Below, piece after piece: positions 9,530 through 18,366 of a stretch of DNA of 51,461 nt. Below the pieces are notes generated by a model. That model was not told the DNA's origin and ran no database searches. It saw nothing but the letters and a program-made list of their open reading frames with translations. Position numbers and translations under genes: made by a program. This DNA comes from Candidatus Methylomirabilis sp. (GTDB lineage: Bacteria; Methylomirabilota; Methylomirabilia; Methylomirabilales; Methylomirabilaceae): contig NSJM01000011.1 of the NCBI GenBank assembly GCA_002634395.1, positions 1-51,461 on the forward strand, given 5' to 3'. Every line of letters begins with the position of its first letter. Position 1 is the first letter of the stretch.

Positions 9530-11707
9530 ATGACGTTGGCAGGCAGAGCTAAACTCGGATCGTATGCAATCACTATTGTTGTTGTTTGGCTTATCATCGT
9601 CGGCGCCCTCGGACGATTTGCTGCAGTTGCGTGGGGAGCCACGAACGACTCGTCGGCGGCAGGTGGCGCTGAGGAGACGGTTCGCTTGGACCCGGTTGTA
9701 GTTTCCGCCGCACGGGTCGAGCAGCGGCTACGGGACGTCCCGGCCAATGTGACGGTCATCACCCGAGAGGAGATCGCGCAATCGCCGGCCAGGACTGTAG
9801 ACGATCTGCTGCGGCAGATCCCCGGGTTCAGTCTGTTTCGTCGCAGCAGCAGCCTGGTCACCCATCCAACGACGCAGGGGGTGTCGCTTCGCGGGATCGG
9901 GCCCAGCGGCGTGAGTCGGACGCTGGTATTGCTGGACGGAGTTCCACTCAACGATCCGTTCGGCGGCTGGGTCTACTGGAGCAAGGTACCACTGGAGAGC
10001 GTCGAGCGGATCGAGGTGGCGCGTGGCGGCGGCTCCGGCGTCTGGGGCAACTATGCGCTGGGTGGCGTCATCAACATTATCACCAGGCGGCCGGAGGCAC
10101 GGGTTGCCCAGCTCAAGGTTGATGGCGGAACGCGCAATACCGTCGATACCGATCTGCTGGTGAGTCACGCGACCGGCCCATGGGGCATCTCTCTTGAAGG
10201 TAGCTTTTTTGATACTGACGGCTATAAGATCGTCAAGAAGAGTCAGCGGGGGGCCATAGATGTCAATGCCGACTCCAGCCATAAGACCTTCAACGGTCGA
10301 GTGGAATACACGCCTTCCCTAGCCTCATCGCTCTTCCTCGCCGGTACCTTTTTTCGGGAGGATCGCGGTAACGGGACCCCGCTTCAGAACAATGAGACTG
10401 AGACCGGCTATATTGCCACGGGAGGTCGGCTGAAGACCGCCGACGGCAGCGACTGGCAACTCACGCTCTTCTCCCACATGCAGACGTTTAACAGTACCTT
10501 CACCTCTGCGGCTGTCGATCGGAACTCGGAAACCCCCGCACTTGATCAGTTCGACGTTCCCTCAACGGATGCCGGGGCAAACCTGCAATGGTCGAAGCGG
10601 ATCTTCCAGTCGCATCTGCTCACGGCGGGAACCGATGTGAGATGGATCGACGGGGAAACCAACGAATTCTTCACATTCAATCAAACCTTAAAAGATTTTA
10701 CCGGGCGACGGAAGGCCGGAGGGGAGCAGTTCTTGGCGGGCGCCTATGTTCAGGATATTTTCACTCCTGCGCCCGGATGGCAGATCACTGTTGCCGGTCG
10801 GTTCGACTCGTGGCAGAGTTTCAATGCTTCACGCGTTCAGCAAAACAAACAAACCGGGGTGGTCACTCGAGATAATCAGTTTTCCGATCGGGACGAATTC
10901 GCCTTTAGCCCCAAGGTGGCGCTCCTGTACCATGCCACCGATCAACTCTCACTGCGAAGCTCGTTTTACAAGGGATTTCGGGCGCCGACCATCAATGAGC
11001 TTTTTCGACCATTCAGAGTCCGAAACGACATTACTGAAGCTAACGAGAATCTGGATCCGGAGCGGTTGATCGGGGGAGAGGTTGGGATGGACTACAGTAT
11101 TATGCGCAACCTTCTCGGTCGGTTGACCGCTTTTTGGAACGAGGTGAAGGACCCCGTCGTCAACGTCACCAAGGGGATCGGTGAAGGGGCTGCCATGGAG
11201 CCTTGCGGCTTTGTTCCGGTCGGCGGCGTCTGTCGGCAGCGTGATAACCTGGACAGAACGCGGATCAGGGGAATCGAGGCCGAATTGGAATACCGCCCGC
11301 ATCCGAGCTGGGCCTTCTCAAGCAGTTATCTCTACAACCATACTGAGGTGTTAAGCGCCCCGAACCAGCCGGAGTTAGAGGGGAAGCGGATCGCTCAAGT
11401 TCCGAGACATCAGGGCACCGTGAAGGTGGGCTACACCAACCCGGCCCTCATCAACGTGTCCGTCCAGGGGCGGTTCATCGGGGATCAATACGAGGACGAT
11501 CTGAACTCACTCAAACTCGGCGACTATGTTGTAGTCGACCTCATGCTCTGGCGGTCGATCCCTCTCCCCAAGCTGTCTGCAGGAGAGGTGTTCCTGGCGG
11601 TGGAGAACCTCTTCGACCGAGATTACGAGGTCGCCAAGACGGCCGACGGCATTGTTACCACCGGCACTCCGCTGCTCGTGCACGGCGGCGTGAGGGTACG
11701 GTTCTAA
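9530..11707 (+). CDS. TonB-dependent outer-membrane receptor
   Basis: This protein is 725 residues from the ATG preceded by GGAGGAGGA; an in-frame upstream start at 9455 lacks a ribosome site. An uncleaved-looking hydrophobic segment (IVVVWLIIVGALG) is followed by the TonB-box region (EETVRLDPVVVSAARVE) and the plug domain (VITREEIAQSPARTVDDLLRQIPG...GVINIITRRPE). A 22-strand barrel ends in the aromatic HGGVRVRF terminus. These receptors import scarce ligands (metal chelates, cofactors) with energy from TonB. The barrel contains a Cys pair in EPCGFVPVGGVCRQ. The ligand is unknown. The preceding ATP-grasp and decarboxylase genes raise the possibility of a metallophore. Confidence 0.92.
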   Translation: MTLAGRAKLGSYAITIVVVWLIIVGALGRFAAVAWGATNDSSAAGGAEETVRLDPVVVSAARVEQRLRDVPANVTVITREEIAQSPARTVDDLLRQIPGFSLFRRSSSLVTHPTTQGVSLRGIGPSGVSRTLVLLDGVPLNDPFGGWVYWSKVPLESVERIEVARGGGSGVWGNYALGGVINIITRRPEARVAQLKVDGGTRNTVDTDLLVSHATGPWGISLEGSFFDTDGYKIVKKSQRGAIDVNADSSHKTFNGRVEYTPSLASSLFLAGTFFREDRGNGTPLQNNETETGYIATGGRLKTADGSDWQLTLFSHMQTFNSTFTSAAVDRNSETPALDQFDVPSTDAGANLQWSKRIFQSHLLTAGTDVRWIDGETNEFFTFNQTLKDFTGRRKAGGEQFLAGAYVQDIFTPAPGWQITVAGRFDSWQSFNASRVQQNKQTGVVTRDNQFSDRDEFAFSPKVALLYHATDQLSLRSSFYKGFRAPTINELFRPFRVRNDITEANENLDPERLIGGEVGMDYSIMRNLLGRLTAFWNEVKDPVVNVTKGIGEGAAMEPCGFVPVGGVCRQRDNLDRTRIRGIEAELEYRPHPSWAFSSSYLYNHTEVLSAPNQPELEGKRIAQVPRHQGTVKVGYTNPALINVSVQGRFIGDQYEDDLNSLKLGDYVVVDLMLWRSIPLPKLSAGEVFLAVENLFDRDYEVAKTADGIVTTGTPLLVHGGVRVRF

Positions 11708-11793
11708 AAGACGCTCTCAGCGATCAGCAGTCAGCCTTCAGTAGGAGCACCTTTGTGAAAGCTAACTGCCGTATACTGAAGATTCATCTCATG

Positions 11794-11831
11794 TTGACAT
11801 TATCGACTGTATCGGTATACTGATACCGATA
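11794..11831 (+). promoter_or_regulatory. Promoter with overlapping palindromic operator of the antitoxin gene
   Basis: TTGACA (11794-11799), a 16-nt spacer and TATACT (11816-11821) form a strong sigma70 promoter. A perfect 9-bp inverted repeat, TATCGGTAT-actg-ATACCGATA (11810-11831), covers the -10 box. Ribbon-helix-helix antitoxins typically bind such a site and repress their own gene. The next gene starts 20 nt downstream. Confidence 0.7.
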
Positions 11832-11851
11832 AATATTCTTGGAGGAGCATC

Positions 11852-12100
11852 ATGGCTGTTGAAAAAGTAACCTTTACTCTCCCCGAGGTACTGGTGGAGA
11901 GGTTGGATAAGGTTCCTGCAGGGAGACGGAGCCTCTTGGTGGCAGAAGCCCTCAAGCGGGAGCTTGACCGGAGAGCCACGGCCAAGGCCTTGAAGAGGCT
12001 CCGACACACAGCTATCTGGAAAGAAATGGAGCACCCCGACCTCCTCTCCCCCGAGCATTTCAGTCGCTATCGGCCGGCTAAGAGCCGGGTGACAGGGTGA
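11852..12100 (+). CDS. Ribbon-helix-helix (CopG-like) antitoxin or repressor, apparently orphan
   Basis: In this 82-residue protein, VTFTLPEVLVERLDKV forms the DNA-contacting beta strand and first helix, and GRRSLLVAEALKRELDRR the second helix of a ribbon-helix-helix fold. A GGAGGAG ribosome site precedes it. The C-terminal 40 residues (IWKEMEHPDLLSPEHF) would be the toxin-binding tail. No toxin gene follows: 12101-12314 has no convincing reading frame. Autoregulation is suggested by the operator on its promoter. It may be an orphan antitoxin or a stand-alone regulator. Confidence 0.75.
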   Translation: MAVEKVTFTLPEVLVERLDKVPAGRRSLLVAEALKRELDRRATAKALKRLRHTAIWKEMEHPDLLSPEHFSRYRPAKSRVTG

Positions 12101-12209
12101 ATTACTCTTTTCCCATGCTGACGTTGGGTTGAGACCTCCTGCGCTTTCCGAATTAACCCCCGCCATCGAATGAAACACGCAACGATTTGCCTTGTTCGGC
12201 ACTTCCCTC

Positions 12210-12238
12210 TTGTCAGCCTGCCTGTATGCCGATATGCT
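12210..12238 (+). promoter_or_regulatory. Sigma70-type promoter of the restriction-modification locus
   Basis: TTGTCA (12210-12215) and TATGCT (12233-12238) are 17 nt apart. They lie about 77 nt before the GTG start of the res-like gene, in the right orientation. Confidence 0.45.
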
Positions 12239-12314
12239 ACCCCTTAACTTCGAACCGATGGAGGCCCAGCAACCTATCCGGAAGAACCGAACACACTGAA
12301 GAGGCTGATCACCC

Positions 12315-15050
12315 GTGGCCTTACATCCTGAATTTCCGCGATCGCCCTATGCGGCACTGGTGCCGGAACAGCGCTGGTTTCCGGCCGCAGAAGAGCTGCG
12401 CAGTACGGCCTATGAAAAACTCCTGCCGCCGCTGGTGGCCACGATCCGCACCGAGGTGGCGGCATGGCGGGCTGGGGGCTATACCGATGCTTCAGATACC
12501 TCTCGCGCGCTCCTGAACTGGTGGTTCGAGCGCGAGCACCTGGTCGAGCAGGCCGACGGCACCCTGTCCCCGTTCCGCTATTACTTCGCGCAGCGCGAGG
12601 CGGTCGAAACCGTGATCTGGCTGCACGATGTCCGCCGGGTCCGGGACAAGTTCGACCTGATGCGCTTTTCGTCCCTGAGCGAGATCAAACCGAGCCTGTT
12701 CGACGAGGACTGGCCGCGCTATGTCGTCAAGATGGCCACCGGCAGCGGCAAGACGAAGGTCCTGTCGCTGCTCATCGCCTGGAGCTACTTCCACAAGCTG
12801 TACGAACCCGACTCGTCGCTTGCTCGAAATTTTCTGCTGATCGCGCCGAACATCATCGTCCTCGACCGCCTGCGCGCCGATTTCGACGGGCTGCGCATCT
12901 TTTTCAACGATCCCATTCTGCCGGACAACGGCTGCGCGGGCCGCAACTGGCGGGACGACTTTCAGCTTACCCTGCACATCCAGGACAATGTGCGCGTGGT
13001 GCGCGACACCGGTAATCTCTTCCTGACCAACATCCATCGCGTCTATCTTGGCGACCTGTGCGAGCCGTTGCTGGAGGACGACGACCTGCGCGACTATTTT
13101 CTGGCCCCCTTCGGCCCCAGGCCTGTCGGCAAGACCACGGATAGCAAAACCGATCTTGGCGAGATCGTCCGCGAGATCGACGAGCTTGCCGTATTCAACG
13201 ACGAGGCGCACCACATCCATGATCCGAAGATGGCCTGGTTTAAAAGCATTCAGGACATCCACCATCGGATGCTGCAGAAGGATGGGCGCCTGGCGCTCCA
13301 GGTCGATGTGACCGCCACGCCCAGGCACAACAACGGTGCGATCTTCGTCCAGACGGTTTCCGACTATCCGCTGGTCGAGGCGATTCATCAAAACGTTGTG
13401 AAGCACCCGGTGCTGCCGGACGCCCCCAGCCGTGCCCGATTGCAGGAGCACACCAGCGCCATCTTCACCGAGCGGTATGCTGACTACCTGCAACTCGGCA
13501 TCGAGGAGTGGCGCAAGAGCGACGCCGAGCACAAGGCGCTGGGCAAAAAGGCGGTCCTGTTTGTGATGGTGGACGATACGCGCAACTGCGATGAAGTCGG
13601 CGCCTGGCTGCAAAAGGCCTGCCCGGAGTTGCAAGGCGCCGTGCTCATCATCCATACCAAGAATAACGGCGAGATCTCCGAGGCGGCGTCAAGCAAGAAC
13701 AAAGACGAACTCGAACTGCTGCGCAAACAGGCCGGCCAGATCGACCTCTGGGATAGTCCATACAAAGCCATCGTTTCGGTCATGATGCTGAAGGAAGGCT
13801 GGGACGTACGTAACGTCACCGCGATTGTCGGCTTGCGCGCATACTCGGCGGCTGCGAACATCCTACCGGAGCAGACGCTGGGTCGCGGCCTGCGCCGCAT
13901 GTACCCCGACTCGGATATCCCGGAGACGGTCTCGGTGATGGGTACCCCCGCCTTCGTGGAGTTCGTCGAATCGATCCAGCAGGAGGGCGTTCAACTGGAG
14001 TATCGCCCCATGGGCGGCGGCGTCCGGCACGATGATTCATTGGTGGTGGAGGTGGATGCTCTCAGCAGCGATAAGAACCTCGACGTGCTGGACATCGAGC
14101 TGCCGCGGCTGACCCGGCGCTTCCACCGCGAGTTCAAGGAGCTTGACGCGCTCGATCCCGCGAGCTTCGACAACCCCAAGTTATCGCTGAAGCCGTTCAC
14201 GTCGGAGGAAACCCGCGAGATCGTCTTCAAGACCCTGCTCGATGCCAAGGTCGATCACACGATCCGGCTCGACGGCGCTGGTCCTGGCGATTATCGCTCG
14301 GTCGTAGGGTTTTTTGCCCGCCAATTACTGCAGGACATGCGGCTGGTCAGCGCCAAACAAACCAATATGTCCGGTTACAATATTCTCTACGGAAAGCTCA
14401 AAACGTTCATGCGCGATTGTTTGTTTAGGGAGTCGCCGGTCAATCTTGATGACCCGATGGTGTTGCGCAACCTCTCCGAGCCCGAGGTCGGCAAGATTCT
14501 ATTCGATTCATTCAAGCAGGCCATCAACGCGCTGACAGTTCAGGACAGGGGTTCGGCCCGCATTGAGGACCGCATCCGCCTGCGCGAGACGCGGCCCTTC
14601 CGCACCGAGAACCGGCCCTACATTCAGCCAAAGCGATCGCTGTTCAACAAGATCGTCGGCGAGCCGCATTCGGGAGGGCTCGAGCTGACCTTTGCGCGCT
14701 TCCTTGACGACGCGCCGGATGTCGTCGCGTTCGCCAAGAACTACCTCGCCGTTGGCTTTAAGATCGACTACGTCAAGGCCGACGGCGACCTGTCGAACTA
14801 CATCCCGGACTTCCTTGTCAAGACCGCCGACGGTACGGTCTGGATCGTCGAGACCAAGGGCCGCGAAGAGCTTGACCTGCCGCAAAAAATGGCGCGGCTG
14901 AAGCAATGGTGCGCCGACGCGACCGACGCCAGCCGCGCCGAAGGCGGACCGGCGTATCGCTTTGTGTACGTGGACGAGGACAGCTTCAAGCGCAATCCAC
15001 CGTCGAACTTTGCCGGACTGGTGACCGCATTCCGAGAGTTCCAGGAATGA
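12315..15050 (+). CDS. res: Type III-like restriction enzyme subunit: DEAD/DEAH helicase with C-terminal nuclease
   Basis: This 911-residue protein starts with GTG. Walker A is VKMATGSGKTKVLSLLIAW, Walker B / DEAH is VFNDEAHHIHD, and motif III is VDVTATPRHNNGAIF. The second RecA lobe has MLKEGWDVRNVTAIVGLRAY and QTLGRGLRRM (motif VI). The C-terminus holds a PD-(D/E)xK nuclease: PDFLVKTADGTVWIVETKG near residue 840. This is the Res/helicase layout of type III and related systems, in which ATP-driven translocation leads to cleavage. Gene order is res - DUF3800 - mod, with the helicase first instead of the usual mod-first order. It overlaps the next gene by an ATGA. Confidence 0.9.
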   Translation: MALHPEFPRSPYAALVPEQRWFPAAEELRSTAYEKLLPPLVATIRTEVAAWRAGGYTDASDTSRALLNWWFEREHLVEQADGTLSPFRYYFAQREAVETVIWLHDVRRVRDKFDLMRFSSLSEIKPSLFDEDWPRYVVKMATGSGKTKVLSLLIAWSYFHKLYEPDSSLARNFLLIAPNIIVLDRLRADFDGLRIFFNDPILPDNGCAGRNWRDDFQLTLHIQDNVRVVRDTGNLFLTNIHRVYLGDLCEPLLEDDDLRDYFLAPFGPRPVGKTTDSKTDLGEIVREIDELAVFNDEAHHIHDPKMAWFKSIQDIHHRMLQKDGRLALQVDVTATPRHNNGAIFVQTVSDYPLVEAIHQNVVKHPVLPDAPSRARLQEHTSAIFTERYADYLQLGIEEWRKSDAEHKALGKKAVLFVMVDDTRNCDEVGAWLQKACPELQGAVLIIHTKNNGEISEAASSKNKDELELLRKQAGQIDLWDSPYKAIVSVMMLKEGWDVRNVTAIVGLRAYSAAANILPEQTLGRGLRRMYPDSDIPETVSVMGTPAFVEFVESIQQEGVQLEYRPMGGGVRHDDSLVVEVDALSSDKNLDVLDIELPRLTRRFHREFKELDALDPASFDNPKLSLKPFTSEETREIVFKTLLDAKVDHTIRLDGAGPGDYRSVVGFFARQLLQDMRLVSAKQTNMSGYNILYGKLKTFMRDCLFRESPVNLDDPMVLRNLSEPEVGKILFDSFKQAINALTVQDRGSARIEDRIRLRETRPFRTENRPYIQPKRSLFNKIVGEPHSGGLELTFARFLDDAPDVVAFAKNYLAVGFKIDYVKADGDLSNYIPDFLVKTADGTVWIVETKGREELDLPQKMARLKQWCADATDASRAEGGPAYRFVYVDEDSFKRNPPSNFAGLVTAFREFQE

Positions 15051-15847
15051 CAACGCCGAGCTTTCGCGTGTACGTGGACGAGTCGGGCGACGAGGGCTTC
15101 GTCTTCAAACCGGATGGCGCCGGTTCGTCGCGCTGGTTGGTGCTTTCCGCGGTCGTGACTCGGCGAGAGGAGGACCATGTAGTCGTGGGCCTGATGGACA
15201 AGGTGCGCACACTGCTGGGACGCCCGCGACGGCAGCAGCTTCATTTCGTCAAGCTAGGCCACGCGCAACGTACGGCTTACGCCCGTACCATCGGTCAGGC
15301 GCGCATTCGCACTGTCAGTGTACTGATCCACAAGCCCTCAATCCGTGATCCGGAAACCTTCCAGGCCCAGAAGCATCAGCTCTACCGCTATGCCTGCCGC
15401 CTGCTGCTGGAGCGGGTTTCATGGTTGTGCCGCGATCACCATATCAGGGACCGTGGCGACGGGACGGCTGACATCATCTTTTCCAACCGCGGGCAGATGT
15501 CTTACGACGACTTACGGGCGTACCTTCAAAGGCTAAAGGAGATGTCTGCCGCCGGCGAGGTCAACATCGAATGGTCTGTTATCAATCCCAAGGCGGTCAG
15601 CGCTGTCCAGCACACGCAGAGGGCCGGCCTCCAGGTAGCCGATGCCGTAGCTTCCAGCGTCTATGCGGCGGTCAATCCGAATCAATTCGGAGACACCGAA
15701 GATCGTTATCTGCGGGCGATTGTATCGGTCTGCTACCGATACCAGGGTCGTTTACTCGGCTACGGACTCAAGTTCTGGCCTGACGATCTGACGTCGCTGC
15801 AAAAGGAAAACCCCCAGTTAGCGTGGCTAACCGAGGGTTTGCGGTAA
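15047..15847 (+). CDS. DUF3800 family protein (RNase H-like fold), defence-associated
   Basis: This protein has 266 residues from the ATG overlapping the res stop codon. The N-terminus FRVYVDESGDEGFVF has the DESG(D) motif that defines DUF3800, and a later conserved Asp lies in GLQVADAVASSVYAAV. Family knowledge: these proteins have an RNase H-like core with acidic residues and are frequently found next to restriction or other defence genes, but their function is unsettled. Here the protein is translationally coupled to the helicase and sits before mod, so it is probably part of the same system. A 14-bp imperfect hairpin (15809-15839) overlaps the last codons. Confidence 0.8.
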   Translation: MTTPSFRVYVDESGDEGFVFKPDGAGSSRWLVLSAVVTRREEDHVVVGLMDKVRTLLGRPRRQQLHFVKLGHAQRTAYARTIGQARIRTVSVLIHKPSIRDPETFQAQKHQLYRYACRLLLERVSWLCRDHHIRDRGDGTADIIFSNRGQMSYDDLRAYLQRLKEMSAAGEVNIEWSVINPKAVSAVQHTQRAGLQVADAVASSVYAAVNPNQFGDTEDRYLRAIVSVCYRYQGRLLGYGLKFWPDDLTSLQKENPQLAWLTEGLR

Positions 15848-16019
15848 TGCAGGCCCCAAGTTCGAGGATCCCACCCGTGAGGGCTGCCGCTGTTGCCAGC
15901 GACCTCTACAAACCTTGCGCTTGCCTGCAAACAAATTATGCCCCTGCGGGTCCTCGCCCGTCAAGAAAAAACTTAACAGTGTGGCAACACCGGCCGGTGA
16001 GAGTGTAAAGGACTATGCT

Positions 16020-18347
16020 ATGTCAAAAACTTCGAAACCGGCGTATGACCTGACGGACGCCGAGAAGCGCGACCTGATCCGGCTTATCCAGGAAGGGAAG
16101 CCGTTGCCGGAAAAGTACCGCTTCATCCTGTTCGAGGACAAGCGCGAGGTCGAGCTGGTCTGGAACGGCAAAAGTCGCGAGGTCTGCACCACGGTGCTGC
16201 CGTTTCAGACGCTGGAGCATGTGGACGAGCCGCGCAAGACCGCGCCGGAGTCGCCCCAAATCGACCTATTTGATGCCCGCGGCCGCCAGCTCAAGGGGTG
16301 GACCAACAAGCTGATCTGGGGCGATAACAAGCTGATCCTCTCCTCGCTGAGGAGCGGCGCGCTGCGCCGCCAGATCGAGGACGCAGGCGGCCTCAAGCTC
16401 ATTTACATCGACCCGCCCTTCGACGTCGGCGCCGACTTCTCCATGGATATCGAGATCGGGGGCGAGACCTTCCACAAGGAGCCGAATCTGCTGGAACAGA
16501 TCGCCTATCGCGACACCTGGGGGCGAGGAGCCGATTCGTTCATCTCGATGATCTACGAGCGGCTGATCCTGATGCGCGATCTGCTGGCCGAGGATGGAAG
16601 CATCTATGTGCATTGTGACTGGCGGGTCACATCAATGATGCGACTTGTACTTGATGAAGTTTTCGGTAAAGGAGGTGACCGGGGTGAGTCTGGATTTCGC
16701 AATGAAATAATATGGCAACACCAAGTGATAGGTACGCCACGGACGAATCCAAGCCGTTATGCAAAAAGCCACGAGACAATTTTCTGGTATTCTCGCAGCG
16801 GTAATGGTTTCGCGTTCAATTACAGAGCTGATGAGGTGCGCGTACCTTGGAGTGAGGACACACGCAAGTCGATGAGGCAGGATGAAGATGGGCGCTGGTA
16901 CTATGAACGGCGTCGAACTGGAACGGATAACGTGGGCGCTTATGATCCTCGCTTTCTTAGGACGTATGTAGATGACCCAGAAGCGGGTAAGACTGCAAGT
17001 GATGTTTGGATGGACATGCCAAGTTATCAGCCGTTACCCTCAGAAAAGACGGGCTACAATACGCAGAAGCCTGAGGGGTTGATCGCGCGCATTATTGCGG
17101 CCGGCAGCGACGAAGACGACCTTGTTGGCGACTTCTTCGGCGGATCCGGGACGACGGCGGCGGTGGCGGAAAAGCTGGGGCGCAAGTGGATCTGCACCGA
17201 CCTGGGTAAGTTCGCCATCCACACTACGCGCAAGCGGCTGATCCAGGTCCAGCGCGATCTGAAGGAGTCCGGCAAGCCGTTCCGCGCCTTTGAGGTGCTG
17301 AACCTCGGCCGCTACGAGCGCCAGGCTTATCTCAACGTCGGCGGACGCTTGACCGGCAAGCAGAAGGAGCAGGCGCTGGCGCAGAAGGAACGCGAGTTCC
17401 GCGAGCTGATCCTGCGTGCCTATAAGGCGCAGCCGCTGGAAGATGCGAACTTCTTCCACGGCAAGAACGCCGGGCGGCTGGTGGTGGTCGGCCCCATCAA
17501 TCTGCCCGTGGGGCGGCTGTTCGTCGAAGAGGTCATCACCGAATGCCGCAAGCGCGGCGCCTCGCGCGTGGACGTGCTCGCCTTCGAGTTCGAGATGGGC
17601 CTGTTCCCCGCTTCACTCGACGAGGCCAGGGGCAAGGGGATCGACCTTGCACCCAAGTACATCCCGGCGGAGGTCTTCGACAAGCGCGCGGTTGATAAGG
17701 GCCAAGTGGTCTTTCACGATGTCAGCTTCGTCGAGGCCACGACGCGCTACGACAAGAAGGACAAATATACCCTCCAGATCGAACTGACCGACTTCTCCGT
17801 CTACTACACCCAAGGCGCGGTGGAAGCTGCCGCTAAGAGCCTCAAGAACGGTAAGAGCGAGGTCGTCTGCGAGCAAGGCCAACTCATCAAGGTGAGCAAG
17901 GACAAGGACGGCGTTGTGACCCGCGAGCCACTCACGAAACGCTGGACCGATTGGGTGGACTACTGGGCCGTGGACTTCGACTACATGAGCCGTAGGGAGA
18001 TCATCAAGGTGGCGAAGGATATGGGGGTTGGGATCGGTGTAGGTCGGGTTAGCCCGCAAGGGCGTAACCCGATGGCGGAAATGACCACTGAAATGTCGGG
18101 TTACGCTGCGCTAACCCGACCTACGGCTACGACTGGCGTTGAAGAATCGGAATTCGAGGAACGGTGGACGGGAGGCTACATCTTCGAGAACGAGTGGCAG
18201 AGCTTCCGCACCCGCAAGAATCGAGAGCTGGAGCTGATCTCGGCGCCGCACACCTACACCGGCAAAGGCCGCCACACCGTTGCCGTCAAGGTCATCGACA
18301 TCTTCGGCAACGACACGATGGTGCTGGTGCCGGTAACCGTCGGGTAG
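16020..18347 (+). CDS. mod: Site-specific DNA methyltransferase, type III Mod-like (beta class)
   Basis: This protein has 775 residues from the ATG at 16020 (AAAGGA upstream); the reading frame is open back to 15915. Motif IV, YIDPPFDVGADF, is at about residue 131 and motif I, GDFFGGSGTTAAVAEKLGR, at about 370. The IV-before-I order marks beta-class N6-adenine / N4-cytosine methyltransferases such as type III Mod. Residues ~203-347, where the target recognition region lies, are encoded by clearly more AT-rich DNA than the flanks (about 48% against 68% GC in hand-counted lines). A palindromic repeat is inserted in frame at about residues 673-702. The frame is intact throughout. Methylation would protect the host DNA from the res product. 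Confidence 0.9.
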   Translation: MSKTSKPAYDLTDAEKRDLIRLIQEGKPLPEKYRFILFEDKREVELVWNGKSREVCTTVLPFQTLEHVDEPRKTAPESPQIDLFDARGRQLKGWTNKLIWGDNKLILSSLRSGALRRQIEDAGGLKLIYIDPPFDVGADFSMDIEIGGETFHKEPNLLEQIAYRDTWGRGADSFISMIYERLILMRDLLAEDGSIYVHCDWRVTSMMRLVLDEVFGKGGDRGESGFRNEIIWQHQVIGTPRTNPSRYAKSHETIFWYSRSGNGFAFNYRADEVRVPWSEDTRKSMRQDEDGRWYYERRRTGTDNVGAYDPRFLRTYVDDPEAGKTASDVWMDMPSYQPLPSEKTGYNTQKPEGLIARIIAAGSDEDDLVGDFFGGSGTTAAVAEKLGRKWICTDLGKFAIHTTRKRLIQVQRDLKESGKPFRAFEVLNLGRYERQAYLNVGGRLTGKQKEQALAQKEREFRELILRAYKAQPLEDANFFHGKNAGRLVVVGPINLPVGRLFVEEVITECRKRGASRVDVLAFEFEMGLFPASLDEARGKGIDLAPKYIPAEVFDKRAVDKGQVVFHDVSFVEATTRYDKKDKYTLQIELTDFSVYYTQGAVEAAAKSLKNGKSEVVCEQGQLIKVSKDKDGVVTREPLTKRWTDWVDYWAVDFDYMSRREIIKVAKDMGVGIGVGRVSPQGRNPMAEMTTEMSGYAALTRPTATTGVEESEFEERWTGGYIFENEWQSFRTRKNRELELISAPHTYTGKGRHTVAVKVIDIFGNDTMVLVPVTVG
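18040..18124. repeat. 85-bp palindromic repeat inserted in frame in mod
   Basis: The ends are a perfect 15-bp inverted repeat, GTAGGTCGGGTTAGC / GCTAACCCGACCTAC. Inside lies a second 10-bp pair, CGTAACCCGA / TCGGGTTACG. It encodes about 28 residues (RVSPQGRNP...GYAALTRP) with no stop. The right half of the same sequence recurs outside genes at 29513-29544, so it is a dispersed element and not part of the ancestral methyltransferase. Confidence 0.85.
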
Positions 18348-18366
18348 CGAACGCATCGGTTGCGCC

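Noticed and set aside
12492-13655. 387-codon minus-strand frame inside the res-like gene
   Set aside because: It is antisense to the helicase motifs and shows no start signal or recognisable domain.
15809-15839. Hairpin at the end of the DUF3800 gene as terminator
   Set aside because: The stem is good, but it lies inside the coding sequence and no T-tract follows.
15915-16019. Upstream extension of mod containing LCPCGSSPVKKK
   Set aside because: It faintly recalls a SEC-C zinc motif, but it lacks the following cysteine/histidine, and the start at 16020 has a ribosome site and the family N-terminus.
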